DNA of 64,000 nucleotides, from positions 2,345,001 through 2,409,000 of the forward strand of contig NC_135558.1 of NCBI RefSeq assembly GCF_964340395.1, given 5' to 3'. Each line of letters starts with the position of its first letter. Positions within the stretch are counted from its first letter, which is position 1. The stretch is from Glandiceps talaboti. Its lineage: Eukaryota > Hemichordata > Enteropneusta > Spengelidae. The translations under genes and the position numbers were made by a program. The notes under the pieces were generated by a model, which worked only from the letters and a program-made list of their open reading frames with translations, made no database searches and had not been told where the DNA came from. Positions 11,401 to 20,597 of the stretch are shown here, in pieces.

Positions 11401-13077
11401 GTATTATAGTGCAGGTATATTAGACAAAAATGATTTAAATAAAATGATAGATATGTTTATCTAAGTTTAAATCTCCAATATCGCTACTTACACAGTTTGG
11501 GTAGGGGGAAGCATTAAGCTTATAAGCAGCGTTGTCAGAAACTCTCTCCGTATACCAGTGTCTTCTTGAATGTTTCATGTTACGCTGCAATCAGTAGTGG
11601 TTATGTTGGATTTGTCACTGCAGTCAACAAATAAAAACCTAAACATGTGTATTCTCTTGCATTATCTAAAACATATTCATAACTTTTGTTACGGAATAAA
11701 ATATTAGATTTTGTGTTTGACGTTCACCCAACATCTCTGATAATAATGAAGTCCAAGTTAATTGAAAAAACAAGTGATGCATATGTGAACACTATGTAGT
11801 GATTTGTGCATGCAAACTATCATATCGTCTACAAGTCTTAGCAAGCAATCAAGCATAAATCAAAATATGGCCACCACTAATGGCAGTGATATATATTCGT
11901 ATATATGGGGTTGGGGATGGGGAGTGGTCAGGGTGGAAAATGGTGGCACATCAGTGTATGTTTGGAATTCTTAATGTTGTATTCTTTGTATAGTGATGTA
12001 CATGAGAATTTCTTTGATATCATTGTCATTAACACTGAACCCATGAGGGGCGGCTCTCAGTGTAGATAAAGCTTAAAGAACTAGCCAGCATAAATAAAGA
12101 TTATCGTTATCCTTAATCTTTCAGAGAGGCTGCAAAGGATTGTAGGCAAAAGAAGAAAGAATATGTTAAATGCCTGGAAAACAGGGTCGCCGTTCTTGAA
12201 AATCAAAACAAAGCTTTAATTGAGGAGTTGAAAGCATTGAAAGATCTCTACTGCCATAAGTCAGACTAATAACAAACCATGTGTATGTGATGTAAATGCA
12301 AATTTCTTGTATTTCATTGTAATTAGGGAGCCTTCAGTAATTGGAATGGGGGGGGGGGTGCAATCTGCATTAATTGATCCCAGTGCTTGGGTTTTATTGT
12401 CAGAGTTGAAGGCAAGACCCCCAACGGTCAAAGACTAGCTGGTGCTCTATCAACATTGCCTAGACTGAGATCGACATCCCACCACATGGCATTATCCCCT
12501 GTGTCTTACCACACTGTTCCCAGTGCTTTCCTGTGAGATCCACTCCTCACAACTAACAATTGATTCATTGCATAGTTGTCAGCAGTGATTACACAGATTT
12601 GTACTGATATTACAGTATACTGGTGACTGTGATAAGATATGTCAATGGTGGGATCCAAAATCACAAAGAATGCAAAGTTATATAATAAAAAAAATAAGTC
12701 ATAGTATCATGTGACCCTCCCCTGATTTCATTTTCTTAAATGTGGCCCTCCCAAAAACTGATTTGTAAACTGACTAAGTTCCCCCACCCTTCCCCACTTA
12801 TCATTATTGAAGGCTCCCTTAATAGTATACACATGAGGGCCGCCCTTGCTGACTTATTGGGAAACAAGTTGATAAAACTTAGAACTAGTCAGTCAGTATA
12901 AATAAAGATTGTCGTTATCATTAATCTTTCAGAGAAGCTGCAAGGGAATGTAGGCGAAAGAAGAAAGAATATGTTAAATGCCTCGAAAACAGGGTCGCTG
13001 TTCTTGAAAATCAAAACAAAGCATTAATTGAGGAGTTGAAAGCATTGAAAGATCTCTACTGCCATAAGTCAGACTAA
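2378..13077 (+). CDS. creb1: CREB/CREM/ATF1-family bZIP transcription factor (whole gene, canonical isoform)
   Basis: Joining 2378-2461, 5784-5915, 6746-7010, 9321-9488, 10366-10507 and 12933-13077 gives 936 nt and a 311-residue protein, close to the 327/341 residues of human CREB1. Order: short acidic/polar N-terminus (1-28), Q1 glutamine-rich segment (29-72), KID (about 96-120) with RRPSY and the PKA-target serine at residue 108, Q2 activation segment (162-230), basic region (254-276) and leucine zipper with heptad leucines 281, 288, 295 and 302, ending in CHKSD as in vertebrate CREB1. The family binds the CRE TGACGTCA as a nuclear dimer and, when phosphorylated on the KID serine, recruits CBP/p300. 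All junctions are GT-AG and preserve phase. An alternative last exon (12125-12269) gives a second DNA-binding domain. Whether the gene is the single pre-duplication CREB of an invertebrate or one of several paralogues cannot be told here. Confidence 0.95.
2462..3825 (+). other. First part of CREB intron 1
   Basis: AT-rich intron sequence without coding signals. It contains a two-copy ~43-bp degenerate tandem repeat at about 3487-3579, sharing a CTCCCTA core and GAGAAAGCATGGTG. Nothing else stands out. Confidence 0.6.
3928..4566 (+). pseudogene. Broken transposon-type ORF (SAP-like start), interrupted by a MITE
   Basis: The frame opens at 3928 just inside the left inverted repeat. It begins with a helix-rich MGVKELRAFIKEWKI segment that looks like a SAP-type DNA-binding motif. 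About 30 codons on there is a frameshift near 4020; the other frame then runs from about 4022 through LDIARNAVNLGLETL, a basic RERKRRR patch and KERLENYKSDNSF. At 4292 a foldback element splits it, and the host frame stops soon after the insertion (TGA at 4564). The segment WTEDLRNIP through ERLENYKS faintly recalls the N-terminal part of the large SWIM/YqaJ-domain element proteins common in aquatic invertebrates. That resemblance is from memory and weak. It cannot encode a full protein now. Confidence 0.4.
4292..4533. mobile_element. Foldback MITE, copy 1, with 9-bp target duplication (Mutator-like)
   Basis: This 242-bp element is almost entirely two inverted arms of about 110 bp meeting at a GCCTGATCG / CGATCAGGC centre. 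Its ends are CAATCTGATTAAAA and the reverse complement. It is flanked by a perfect 9-bp direct repeat, AACAGCTTC, at 4283-4291 and 4534-4542. Long inverted repeats with 9-bp duplications are the hallmark of Mutator-like (MULE) elements, which is my family inference. It has no coding capacity. Confidence 0.8.
4946..5160. mobile_element. Foldback MITE, copy 2, same family
   Basis: A 215-bp copy of the family at 4292-4533, with the same ends (CGATCTGATTAAAA here) and a shortened centre. It is flanked by GTCTTATAC (4937-4945) and GTTTTATAC (5161-5169), a 9-bp duplication with one mismatch. The two copies have unrelated flanks, so they are independent insertions, which confirms both the boundaries and the 9-bp rule. 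Confidence 0.8.
5784..5915 (+). CDS. creb1: CREB coding exon 2 (Q1 activation segment)
   Basis: The acceptor TTTGATTTTACAG ends at 5783 and the donor GTAAGT starts at 5916. The exon is 132 nt, phase 0 at both ends, encoding 44 residues (29-72). The segment is rich in Q, V, T and S, with VIQASNQPSVIQT and LQAVQVH closely matching the VIQAAQPSVIQS / VQTVQ stretch of vertebrate CREB Q1, which contacts the basal transcription machinery. Because both boundaries are phase 0, skipping this exon would keep the frame, as in known CREB/CREM splice forms; the sequence allows it but does not show it. Confidence 0.93.
5916..6745 (+). other. CREB intron 2
   Basis: 830 bp of AT-rich intron. No repeat or second exon was recognised; short open frames here look like chance. 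It ends with a TATACAG acceptor at 6745. Confidence 0.7.
6746..7010 (+). CDS. creb1: CREB coding exon 3 (kinase-inducible domain)
   Basis: This 265-nt exon enters in phase 0 and leaves after one base of a codon at a GTGAGT donor (7011). It encodes residues 73-160 plus one base. The core SRRPSYRKILNDLSSDAPG is essentially identical to vertebrate CREB KID. The PKA site serine is residue 108 (codon TCG in CCG-TCG-TAT), with arginines at -3 and -2. A serine at residue 104 sits at the -4 position used by GSK3 in vertebrates. The hydrophobic KIX-binding face (I-L-x-x-L after the serine) is intact, so CBP/p300 recruitment should be conserved. Downstream is an acidic Ser/Glu stretch. The exon is followed within 85 bp by a 48-bp minisatellite. 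Confidence 0.97.
7092..7718. repeat. 48-bp minisatellite, 13 units, in CREB intron 3
   Basis: Thirteen head-to-tail units share GAGGAAGCCCAACCTCACCT then GAAATGTCGACATTCAGATC. Because 48 is divisible by three, the minus strand reads open across the array as a 16-residue repeat (VDISGEVGLPLSWDLN). I regard that as an artefact. The interior units contain a SalI-like GTCGAC and few variants, suggesting recent amplification. The array begins about 80 bp after the KID exon donor. Confidence 0.9.
7740..9320 (+). other. Remainder of CREB intron 3
   Basis: AT-rich intron with no recognised exon or element. It ends at a T-rich acceptor (TTTTTTTGAATAG) at 9320. Confidence 0.7.
9321..9488 (+). CDS. creb1: CREB coding exon 4 (Q2 activation segment)
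   Basis: 168 nt, entering with two bases that complete an Ala codon and leaving after one base at a GTGAGT donor (9489). It encodes residues 161-216. The segment IQIAANEGIQPAGLQTLTMT matches the IQLANNGTDGVQGLQTLTMTNA stretch of vertebrate CREB. The rest (IVQYSQSQDGSQQFFVP) matches the ILQYAQTTDGQQILVP part of Q2, the constitutive activation domain that contacts TAF4/TFIID. Length and phase equal the vertebrate arrangement. Confidence 0.95.
9711..10059. mobile_element. Inverted-repeat MITE-like element in CREB intron 4
   Basis: The left arm (from 9711) reads ATGAGTATAAAGTTGG then CAGATTCAGATAGC. The right arm (to about 10059) is its reverse complement, ending CCAACTTTATACTCAT. The 7-mer TTCCCAC lies just outside both ends (two extra bases on the right), consistent with a 7-8 bp target duplication such as hAT elements make. 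Inside is a tandem pair of ~40-bp units sharing GGTTTGATTGAGTCCGTCG (about 9921-9996). No coding capacity. Confidence 0.6.
10366..10507 (+). CDS. creb1: CREB coding exon 5 (linker and start of the basic region)
   Basis: 142 nt, completing a Gly codon at its start and ending two bases into an Arg codon at a GTATGT donor (10508). It encodes residues 217-263 plus two bases. MQAYQIRASTS and GVVMAA match VQTYQIRTAPTS and GVVMASS of vertebrate CREB. The end EEASRKRELRLMKN starts the bZIP basic region, including the invariant Asn (residue 263). The next base must come from one of the two alternative last exons, which both begin with A and so both give Arg264. Confidence 0.95.
10508..12124 (+). other. 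CREB intron 5 up to alternative last exon A
   Basis: AT-rich intron of 1.6 kb. The last ~85 bp (from about 12040) are duplicated upstream of exon B. Otherwise I see no repeat or exon here. Confidence 0.65.
12125..12269 (+). CDS. creb1: Alternative CREB last coding exon A (variant DNA-binding domain)
   Basis: Acceptor TTAATCTTTCAG ends at 12124. The exon encodes the rest of the basic region and the whole zipper, stopping with TAA at 12267-12269. It is intact and has the same length (145 nt) as exon B. Relative to exon B and to the family consensus the basic region reads EAAKDCRQKKKEY, that is R268K, E269D and R272Q. The bZIP Asn263 and Arg271 (N-x7-R) are kept and the zipper is identical in protein. 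Only seven nucleotide differences separate the two exons: three are amino-acid changes, all in the basic region, and four are silent. It could give an isoform with altered DNA affinity, or be a recent duplicate beginning to decay. A possible poly(A) signal AATAAA lies at 12684-12689. Confidence 0.75.
12326..12818. mobile_element. Harbinger-like MITE between the two alternative exons
   Basis: The element starts GGGAGCCTTCA (12326) and ends TGAAGGCTCCC (12818), an 11-bp terminal inverted repeat. It is flanked on both sides by TTA (12323-12325, 12819-12821). A 3-bp TWA duplication with GGG-starting ends is typical of PIF/Harbinger elements, which is the basis of the call. It is 493 bp with no coding capacity. 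Its right part shares GACCCTCCC and ACTGATTTGTAAA blocks with sequences at 39.6 and 40.0 kb. Confidence 0.6.
12933..13077 (+). CDS. creb1: CREB last coding exon B (canonical DNA-binding domain)
   Basis: Acceptor TTAATCTTTCAG ends at 12932; stop TAA at 13075-13077. It encodes residues 265-311: EAARECRRKKKEYVKCLE, then the leucine zipper with leucines at 281, 288, 295 and 302, and the C-terminus LYCHKSD. The basic region equals that of vertebrate CREB, including the lysine (residue 274) that corresponds to the Mg-coordinating Lys304 in the CREB-CRE structure. This is the ancestral-type exon. Roughly 100 bp of intron before it are similar to those before exon A (shared ATAAATAAAGATT and TTAATCTTTCAG), so the duplicated unit included the acceptor region. 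Confidence 0.95.
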
Positions 13078-16000
13078 TCAGAAATAACTCCTGTGTTTTG
13101 ACAGTCATGGTACCATCATGTAATGTTGCAATGGAAGCTGTCAGTTAATACACTGATAGCAATATGTAAGATATGTACATGTATGTATGCATTGACAATA
13201 GCGTCTCGTGTAAAGAGCCGAATTGTACAGATTACTAGTGGTGAGGAAGATTGGTATCCAGTCTCACTCATCAAGAAAATTGACTTTAAAAAAGAGAGTA
13301 GTGAAGGCTGTGCAGAAAGTTATCTGTATGTCATACAATTTGATATTGTTGATAGCTGTGAGTTTTCATGAAGCAGGTTTTGTTTCTTAGATGTTTTAAG
13401 AATCTTTTTGAGTCGTTGTTTTATCCAAAATCTACTTAAAGTGGTGTTTTATGAACAGTCTTGTAAAACAACATGTAGAAATGAAATTTAGAAGGAAAAA
13501 AAAGGAAAAAGGAAAAAATAAAACTAATGTATGGAGAGTTTGTATGCCTTTTTTGTAAACTATATATAATGTTTAAAAGTGAAGCATTTTTTGTGCATTT
13601 CAGTGTGAAAAGAAAAACTCAAATTAAGTTAATGTTATTGTAACTATTTTGTATGTCTTTTTGTTTTGTTGTGTTTTGTTTATGCTAACTGCTGAAGTGT
13701 ATCTTTTACAAATATTATTTGTATGTGACGAATTTTCAAACTTCGTATAATATTGCTATTGAGTCTATTTTTGTACCAGATGTGACAGGTTGAACTTAGT
13801 GCCTCAGTAGTTATCAGTGCCAAGTTGCACGCAAGATGAATTATACCTCAATATGACAACATTTGGAAAGTGACAGTGACACTACATTATATAGGATTAG
13901 TTGACAGGTTTCTGGTACTAATAGTGTGTATGTTAACCATGTTTTCTGTATAAAAATGCACTGCTTTGTCAGGGCATTTGGAGAAGGAATTATGTATTGA
14001 CTCTGAAAATGTTTGCCATCATCTTTGCTACCCCACATGTTGCCGTATGTTGTCTATGTATAATAAGGCAGTCATTCAAACATAGCACAAAGATTACACA
14101 GTCTCCTAGCTGTATAATTAAATTAGAACATTCAAACATGGCGCAAAGGTGAATCTCATAGGCATGTACAGTTACAACATTGTCAGTCAAACATGGCACA
14201 AAGGTGACTTAGCCATGTGCCGTTAGAACATTACTAGTTAAACATGGCACAGATATTACTCAGCCCTGTGCAGTTAGAACATTGTCAGTCAAACATTGCA
14301 CAATGGTGACTGTCAGCCATGTGCTGTTGGAACATTGCTAGTCAAACAAGGCACAAATCACTTGGCCATGTACACAGTGAAGGTATCTTTTGCACATTTT
14401 GAAAAGGTGACATTTGTGTAATTATGGTAGAACATCGTCATTCAAACAAGGTGCAACTATTTTGTACAGATTACGATGACTTGTCGAAAGCTCTTTTTCA
14501 GGAGTGGTAGTAATGATGGCAAACTACAGCAAACATGTTTCAAGACGGAGTTTAGGATACAACTTGATACTAGCCCTGTTCACATTTAAGCAACCGTCAG
14601 CATGATCTCCTAGCTCACAGGAAGGAGGAATTTACATGTTCACACATCCAAATACACATTGAGGGTAGTTTCAGGAGACGTCCCCCATACATGCCCTAAC
14701 TAGGTTGGTGTTAGGAGATCTATGGGTGTCTTTATTTGAGATGTGTTTTCATTGACAAAAAACCTTTCATTTGCCTTCAACAGTAGGTGGGCAAGTTTTT
14801 GAATCCAATGTCAACAGGGTTATTGTCACAGTCTGTGGAAACCTAGAAAATACTTTTATGAAAGATTGTAAATTGACTTGTATTGTATTTGCATAGGAAT
14901 TTTTTGTTCTAGCAGCTTTTACAGTGATTTTGTACATATATACTAATAAATATGAATTCTTTGTACATCGGCAAAATAGGAATATTAGCCAATTGTTTCA
15001 TGAACAGTGGGGGGGGGGTCATATTATGCCTCTTTCTTTTAAAAGTCAAATGAAAATGAGTAGGGTCAACCTTTTTTTTAAAAAAGATATCGGTTGTAAA
15101 TTCTCAAGACAAACTTGATGTTGAAAATAGTTACATAAGTGTATGAATGACTATGCCATAGCAGTTTGACGACTGATAACCAGATATAGTCATCAGCTTT
15201 GCAGGAATACAAAGGGTTATGAACCACAAACAGTTGGATTATGCACAGGATATTGAGTTTTTTATCTATCTTTCTTGAAAATCTTGATCAGAACAGCACA
15301 CATCAAAAGTTCAGTGTTCTCTTACTGAACTGCTCGTGTGTTATAACCTGTGTTGTTCAAGTGAAAACAAATATGGAATTGGTTAGGAATTGCTTTTTAC
15401 AATCACGTAAGAAGTTACTTGGTGCAATCAGCTGGGGTATAATACCATTGATGTAATTTTAGGAATAACATAGCTGTTAAACAGACTTCACGTCCCAACA
15501 ATGTGTTGCTATGGTATTAGTATGGGTGTGTGTAAATTTAGCAGATCTCAAAGCAATCTGAGCAGTGATGAACAGGTTTATGGCTAAATGGGTGCTCCAA
15601 ATCATGCAGTAGTTATACACTTCATTTCAAAGCTCTTTACTGAACTTATTGTTGTCAGTGTTAATTTATTTCAACTCGGCAAGTATTTGATACTAATTTT
15701 AACAGAACACATGCAGTGGTTATTTTGTAATTTCTGAATTATGTATTCAATGGCTTTATCTTTATTGTAATGAAAATGCAAGTAATAGTTCAAATAGTAT
15801 ATTCAGATTTAGCCAGAGTGTGTTACAAGGTGTTGATACTGTACAATGAGGAGGATGATGACTTAATGGTATGCATATCAACCTTCAAACCACAACTTTT
15901 GTACTGTATTTATTTCATTAATTTGTATTCATATTTGCATTTGTAAGAATTTGTGTGGAATCGACATGTACTATGTACTACTACTACACTAATCACGCCT

Positions 16001-16207
16001 GTAACTCTTGTCCCATTCTTTATTTTCAGACTACATCTTTAAGATACAATTTTATCAAAGCATACTATTTGCACGTACAAAAGACAGAAAGGCTATGATA
16101 AACTGTACCAGCCTTTTTAACAGGTTGTTGTAGGACATCAAAGTCGTCATTTAAAAAAAATACAAGCAAACATCTTGATATTATATTCAGTTTTCAATGA
16201 AAATAAA
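13078..16207 (+). other. creb1: Probable CREB 3' untranslated region
   Basis: No coding frame; AT-rich with several A- and T-runs. Candidate poly(A) signals AATAAA lie at 13517-13522, 14945-14950 and 16202-16207. Long 3' UTRs with alternative poly(A) sites are usual for CREB genes. The real end cannot be set from sequence alone, and the part after 13.5 kb may be intergenic. Confidence 0.45.
14071..14460 (+). repeat. Degenerate 50-60 bp tandem repeat in the probable 3' UTR
   Basis: About seven diverged units share a core near TCAAACATGGCACAAAGGTG and, in most, an AGAACATTGTCAGT-type junction and a CCATGTGC block. Unit starts are near 14075, 14133, 14188, 14238, 14288, 14341 and 14442. They are far more diverged than the other arrays in the window, so this array is older. 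Confidence 0.8.
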
Positions 16208-16317
16208 CAGTTGACTGGTTATCATTACAGTGAATGTGGATAGTTGTATTGTTCATTTGAAAAGTTTCCAGGATTGTTCAAACTGACATTACAAAGCCTC
16301 CAGAGGGTTCATTCCTA

Positions 16318-17895
16318 TGTGGTGATGGTGGTGTGTAAGGGGATGGGTGGGGATGAACACATGGTGGTGTGTAAGGGGTTGGGTGGGGATGAACACATGG
16401 TGGTGTGTAAGGGGTTTTGGTGGGGATGAACACATGGTGGTGTGTAAGGGGATGGGTGGGGATGAACACATGGTGGTGTGTAAGGGGTTTGGTGGGGATG
16501 AACACATGGTGGTGTGTAAGGGGTTTGGTGGGGATGAACACGTGGTGGTGTGTAAGGGGTTTGGTGGGGATGAACACATGGTGGTGTGTAAGGGGATGGG
16601 TGGGGATGAACACATGGTGGTGTGTAAGGGGTTTTGGTGGGGATGAACACGTGGTGGTGTGTAAGGGGTTGGGTGGGGATGAACATGTGGTGGTGTGTAA
16701 GGGGTTTGGTGGGGATGAACATGTGTGTGAGGGGTTTGGTGGTGGTGTGTAAGGGATTGGGTGGGGGTGAACACGTGGTGGTGTGTAAGGGGTTGGGTGG
16801 GGATGAACATGTGGTGGTGTGTAAGGGGTTTGGTGGGGATGAACATGTGGTGTGTAAGGGGTTTGGTGGGATGCACATATGGTGATGTGTAAGGGGTTTT
16901 GGTGGGGATGAACACATGGTGGTGTGTAATGGGTTTTGGTGGGGATGAACACATGGTGTGTAAGGGGTTTGGTGGGGATGAACACATGGTGGTGTGTAAG
17001 GGGTTTGGTGGGGATGAACACATGGTGGTGTGTAAGGGGTTTGTTGGGGATGAACACATGGTGTGTAAGGGGTTTGGTGGGGATGAACAGATGGTGGTGT
17101 GTAAGGGGTTTTGGTGGGGATGAACACGTGGTGTAAGGGGTTGGGTGGGGATGAACACATGGTGGTGTGTAATGGGTTTGGTGAGATGCACATGGTGATG
17201 TGTAAGGGGTTTGGTGGGGATGAACACATGGTGGTGTGTAAGGGGTTTTGGTGGGGATGAACACATGGTGATGTGTAAGGGGTTTGGTGGGGATGAATAC
17301 ATGGTGGTGTGTAAGGGGTTTTGGTGGGGATGAACACATGGTGGTGTGTAAGGGGTTTGGTGGGGATGAACACATGGTGGTGTGTAAGGGGTTTGGTGGG
17401 GATGAACACATGGTGGTGTGTAAGGGGTTTTGGTGGGGATGAACACATGGTGGTGTGTAAGGGGTTTTGGTGGGGATGAACACATGGTGGTGTGTAAGGG
17501 GTTTGGTGGGGATGAATACATGGTGGTGTGTAAGGGGTTTTGGTGGGGATGAACACATGGTGGTCTGTAAGGGGTTTGGTGGGGATGAACACATGATGGT
17601 GTGTAAGGGGTTGGGTGGGGATGAACACCTGGTGTGTAAGGGGTTGGGTGGGGATGAACACGTGGTGTGTAAGGGGTTTGGTGGGGATGAACACGTGGTG
17701 TGTGAGGGGTTTGGTGGTGGTGTGTAAGGGATTGGGTGGGGGTGAACACATGGTGGTGTGTAAGGGGTTGGGTGGGGATGAACACGTGGTGGTGTGTAAG
17801 GGATTTGGTGGGGATGAACACATGGTGGTGTGTAAGGGGTTGGGTGGGGATGAACAGATGGTGGTGTGTACGGTGTTTGTTGGGGATGAACACAT
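16318..17895. repeat. 36-bp G-rich minisatellite, about 43 units
   Basis: The unit is roughly GTGTGTAAGGGGTTTGGTGG then GGATGAACACATGGTG, with 36/37-bp and shorter (deleted) variants. A block with GTGAGGGGTTTGGTGGTGG and AAGGGATTGGGTGGGGG occurs twice, near 16725-16780 and 17700-17755, so about 1 kb was duplicated as a higher-order unit. Long open frames on both strands (up to 534 codons on the minus strand) arise because the unit lacks stops in several frames. They are low-complexity and not genes. Confidence 0.92.
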
Positions 17896-18439
17896 TAAAT
17901 AAGTGAAGGTGATTGAAAGGGGAAAGGCTAAACGACTAGTTGTGTCTGAAGGAAATAAGCTCTTAGGAGTTATGAATATTCAGATCAAAACATTGGCACC
18001 CACGTGTCTGCGTCTAGTTGCAGTATGTTTACATGTAAACGGTTTATTTCATTTTCAGACTAAAATAGCAAGGTATTGCTATCTTAAAGTGTAGCATGTG
18101 CGTTTTCTTATTGATTTTTGTGTTGTTCTTGTTCAGGGGATTCTATTAAAATCTACCGCTTATAGAAATAATACGTACTGTAATTTAAATTCCTATCGTA
18201 GTGGATGGGAATCATCAGCTAAAACGATACTTGTTCTATTTGTTATTCTCAACTACCGGCAAGATCTTGTGATTTGTTCATTTATCGAGGTGTGATTTAT
18301 TTGCATACCACGTGTAGTACATATAGACCGTACATGTCGAGGCTCGCAGCAATAAGTGTTACAGCTGCTGTAATTTGCATAGAAGCAATACTTTTCAAAA
18401 CAAACTTGAAATTTGCATGTATTTCGCTTCCTATGTGGT

Positions 18440-18638
18440 CAACCGGAACACTTCCTACAACACGAATGCGCATTTGACATAAATTGGTACCGACACCGTC
18501 ACCGATTGTTGGACTTCAAAGTTTCGAGATTGCACCACTTTATACCGGTGGAATTCATTGAATATCAATCGTGCATTTGCTCGCCATATATCAAGTACTT
18601 CATCTCACCCTAGAGGACTGTATTCAGAGACCTGTTAG
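18440..18638 (+). other. Candidate untranslated first exon of another gene
   Basis: A locally CpG-richer stretch with GGAACACTTCC (ETS-like) and ATGCGCATTTG (NRF1-like) at 18444-18478, ending in a good splice donor TTAG|GTAAGA (18639). No coding frame is required. It could be the leader exon of a gene downstream of CREB. No product can be named, and chance cannot be excluded. Confidence 0.2.
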
Positions 18639-18779
18639 GTAAGAATATTAGCATCTTTATTGCTTGCAAATCAACTGAATTTCAACACTGTCTTTCGTAA
18701 GAGTAGTCGTACTCAATTCTATGGTTATATGTTTCTCATGACCCGACCACGTATTTCTTCAATCTGGCGGAATCATTTT

Positions 18780-18870
18780 TTAAAAATTAACGCCCTCTAC
18801 GGCAGGCTTGGAAAAAATCACAGCTTGACGTCACTGGTTGTACGATGGCGACCCCACGAGCGCGTATCTG
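18780..18870 (+). promoter_or_regulatory. CpG-rich segment with full CRE and YY1-like ATGGCG
   Basis: Contains CGCCCTCTACGG, a perfect CRE TGACGTCA (18826-18833) and, 11 bases on, GATGGCGACC, a YY1-like motif often found at transcription starts. CpG density is well above its surroundings. An ATG in this motif (18845) opens only 15 codons unless spliced. A promoter role is inference. Confidence 0.3.
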
Positions 18871-18943
18871 CGTTAAAATTATCGTATTGTAATAGTATAT
18901 TGCACAAATTTAGGAACTTTAACCGAACATGTATGGTTTAAAG

Positions 18944-19562
18944 TTTCCTTTCATTGCCATTTCTAAGTCATTGAGACTCAAAGTTTCCAGTCATTGAGAC
19001 TTGAAGTTTCCTTTCATTGTCGTTTCTAAGTCATTGAGATTGTTAAAGTTTCCTTTCATTGCCATTTCTAAGTCATTGAGACTCAAAGTTTCCAGTCATT
19101 GAGACTTGAAGTTTCCTTTCATTGTCGTTTCTAAGTCATTGAGATTGTTAAAGTTTCTTTTCATTGCCATTTCTAAGTCATTGAGACTTGAAGTTTCCTT
19201 TCATTGCCATTTCTAAGTCATTGAGATTGTTAAAGTTTCCTTTCATTGCCATTTCTAAGTCATTGAGACTTAAAGTTTCTTGTCATTGCCGTTTCTAAGT
19301 CATTGAGACTGTTAAAGTTTCTTTTCATTGCCATTTCTAAGTCATTGAGACTTAAAGTTTCTCTTCATTGCCATTTCTAAGTCATTGAGACTTGAAGTTT
19401 CCTTTCATTGCCATTTCTAAGTCATTGAGATTGTTAAAGTTTCCTTTCATTGCCATTTCTAAGTCATTGAGACTTAAAGTTTCTCTTCATTGCCATTTCT
19501 AAGTCATTGAGACTTAAAGTTTCTTTTCATTGCCGTTTCTAAGTCATTGAGATTGTTAAAGT
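18944..19562. repeat. Minisatellite of mixed 34-42 bp units
   Basis: About sixteen copies of TTTCTAAGTCATTGAGA alternate with AAAGTTTCCTTTCATTGCC. Units fall in at least two length classes (a GATTGTTAAAG version and a GACTTGAAG or GACTCAAAG version). The first ~100 bp block is repeated in the same order, so there is higher-order structure. Confidence 0.9.
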
Positions 19563-20597
19563 ACGACTATGAAATGAAAGAATTACCAACATATACACAC
19601 TTACTTTTTTCATTTTTTTAAAAACTTTTAACCGTCAGACTGACCAATCATTTTTAAGGTGTTATGATGAGAACCATAGAATGAAGTACGCAGGTACCTC
19701 ACGAATGGTTCTGTCTGCCTGCTAGCTCTTGATGCATTGGCCATTGCTGCAGTATCGATTCTCTCACCTCTGCTATGGTTCCATAGGCAGCAATACGTGG
19801 AGGTGACGCATATATAGATTAGTTTCGCAATGTAAATTTTAGGAGCAAGATAAATACTTCAATATAGGATAAAATATAAATTCTTTTAGTCTGAGGTGGG
19901 GGTGGGTACGGTTTGAATCATTGTAGTTCTCATCAGACAAAAACGATTTTACTTTTAATGGAATCTGTTTTGTACCCCTAAATACAAATATTTCGAAGAA
20001 GAATGTTAGTTATAGTAAATACATGACACTAAAATACATGTTGAGAACGTGGGCGTTGTATTCATAGCACTACATACTGCTACATACTGATTTGATTGAT
20101 TGTGCTGTCTGAAACAGTTGTCAGTTTTGGTCAATTAAGTTTGGAGGGAGGGTCTGAGGCCTAATTAAAAGAATTTAGTATTTTTATTCTACATTGAACT
20201 ATTGACCTTGCCCCTTATCGAACTAAAAGTACTCCTTAGTTGCTTGTCGTAGTAAAAGATAGTCCAGAGAGTGTAAGTAGGTTTCCGATAGTAAGAACCG
20301 TTTAATACTATAGCAGGCTTTGACTGGGACATTGGTGGTGAACTTTTAATTTTGATGTATGCTAGGTTCAAGTCAACTTCTTTTAGGGAGTGCCTCTCAC
20401 AAATCAAGAACGAGGGATCCCAGATTTGTTACAAATACAGATGTAAGAGTACATATAGCTTGGATATAAATGGATATGTATACACGGGAGCAGAAAATGG
20501 TTGGTTAAGTGTTCCATTGATAAAACACATACGTACATACTAACATTAATAAAACTGAGCTAACAGATTTGTAAAAAATGTCTACTAATCTCGATTC
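19563..20597. other. Intergenic, nothing recognised
   Basis: AT-rich sequence with short chance open frames on both strands (for example 20189-20407 minus, 20352-20543 plus). No exon with matching splice sites, RNA gene or element was seen. Confidence 0.5.

Noticed and set aside
16278-17895. Minus-strand open frames of 438-534 codons rich in His, Pro and Thr (HHVFIPTKPLT-type repeats)
   Set aside because: Several frames are open at once across a 36-bp minisatellite that simply lacks stop codons; the peptide is low-complexity and has no start context or flanking exons.
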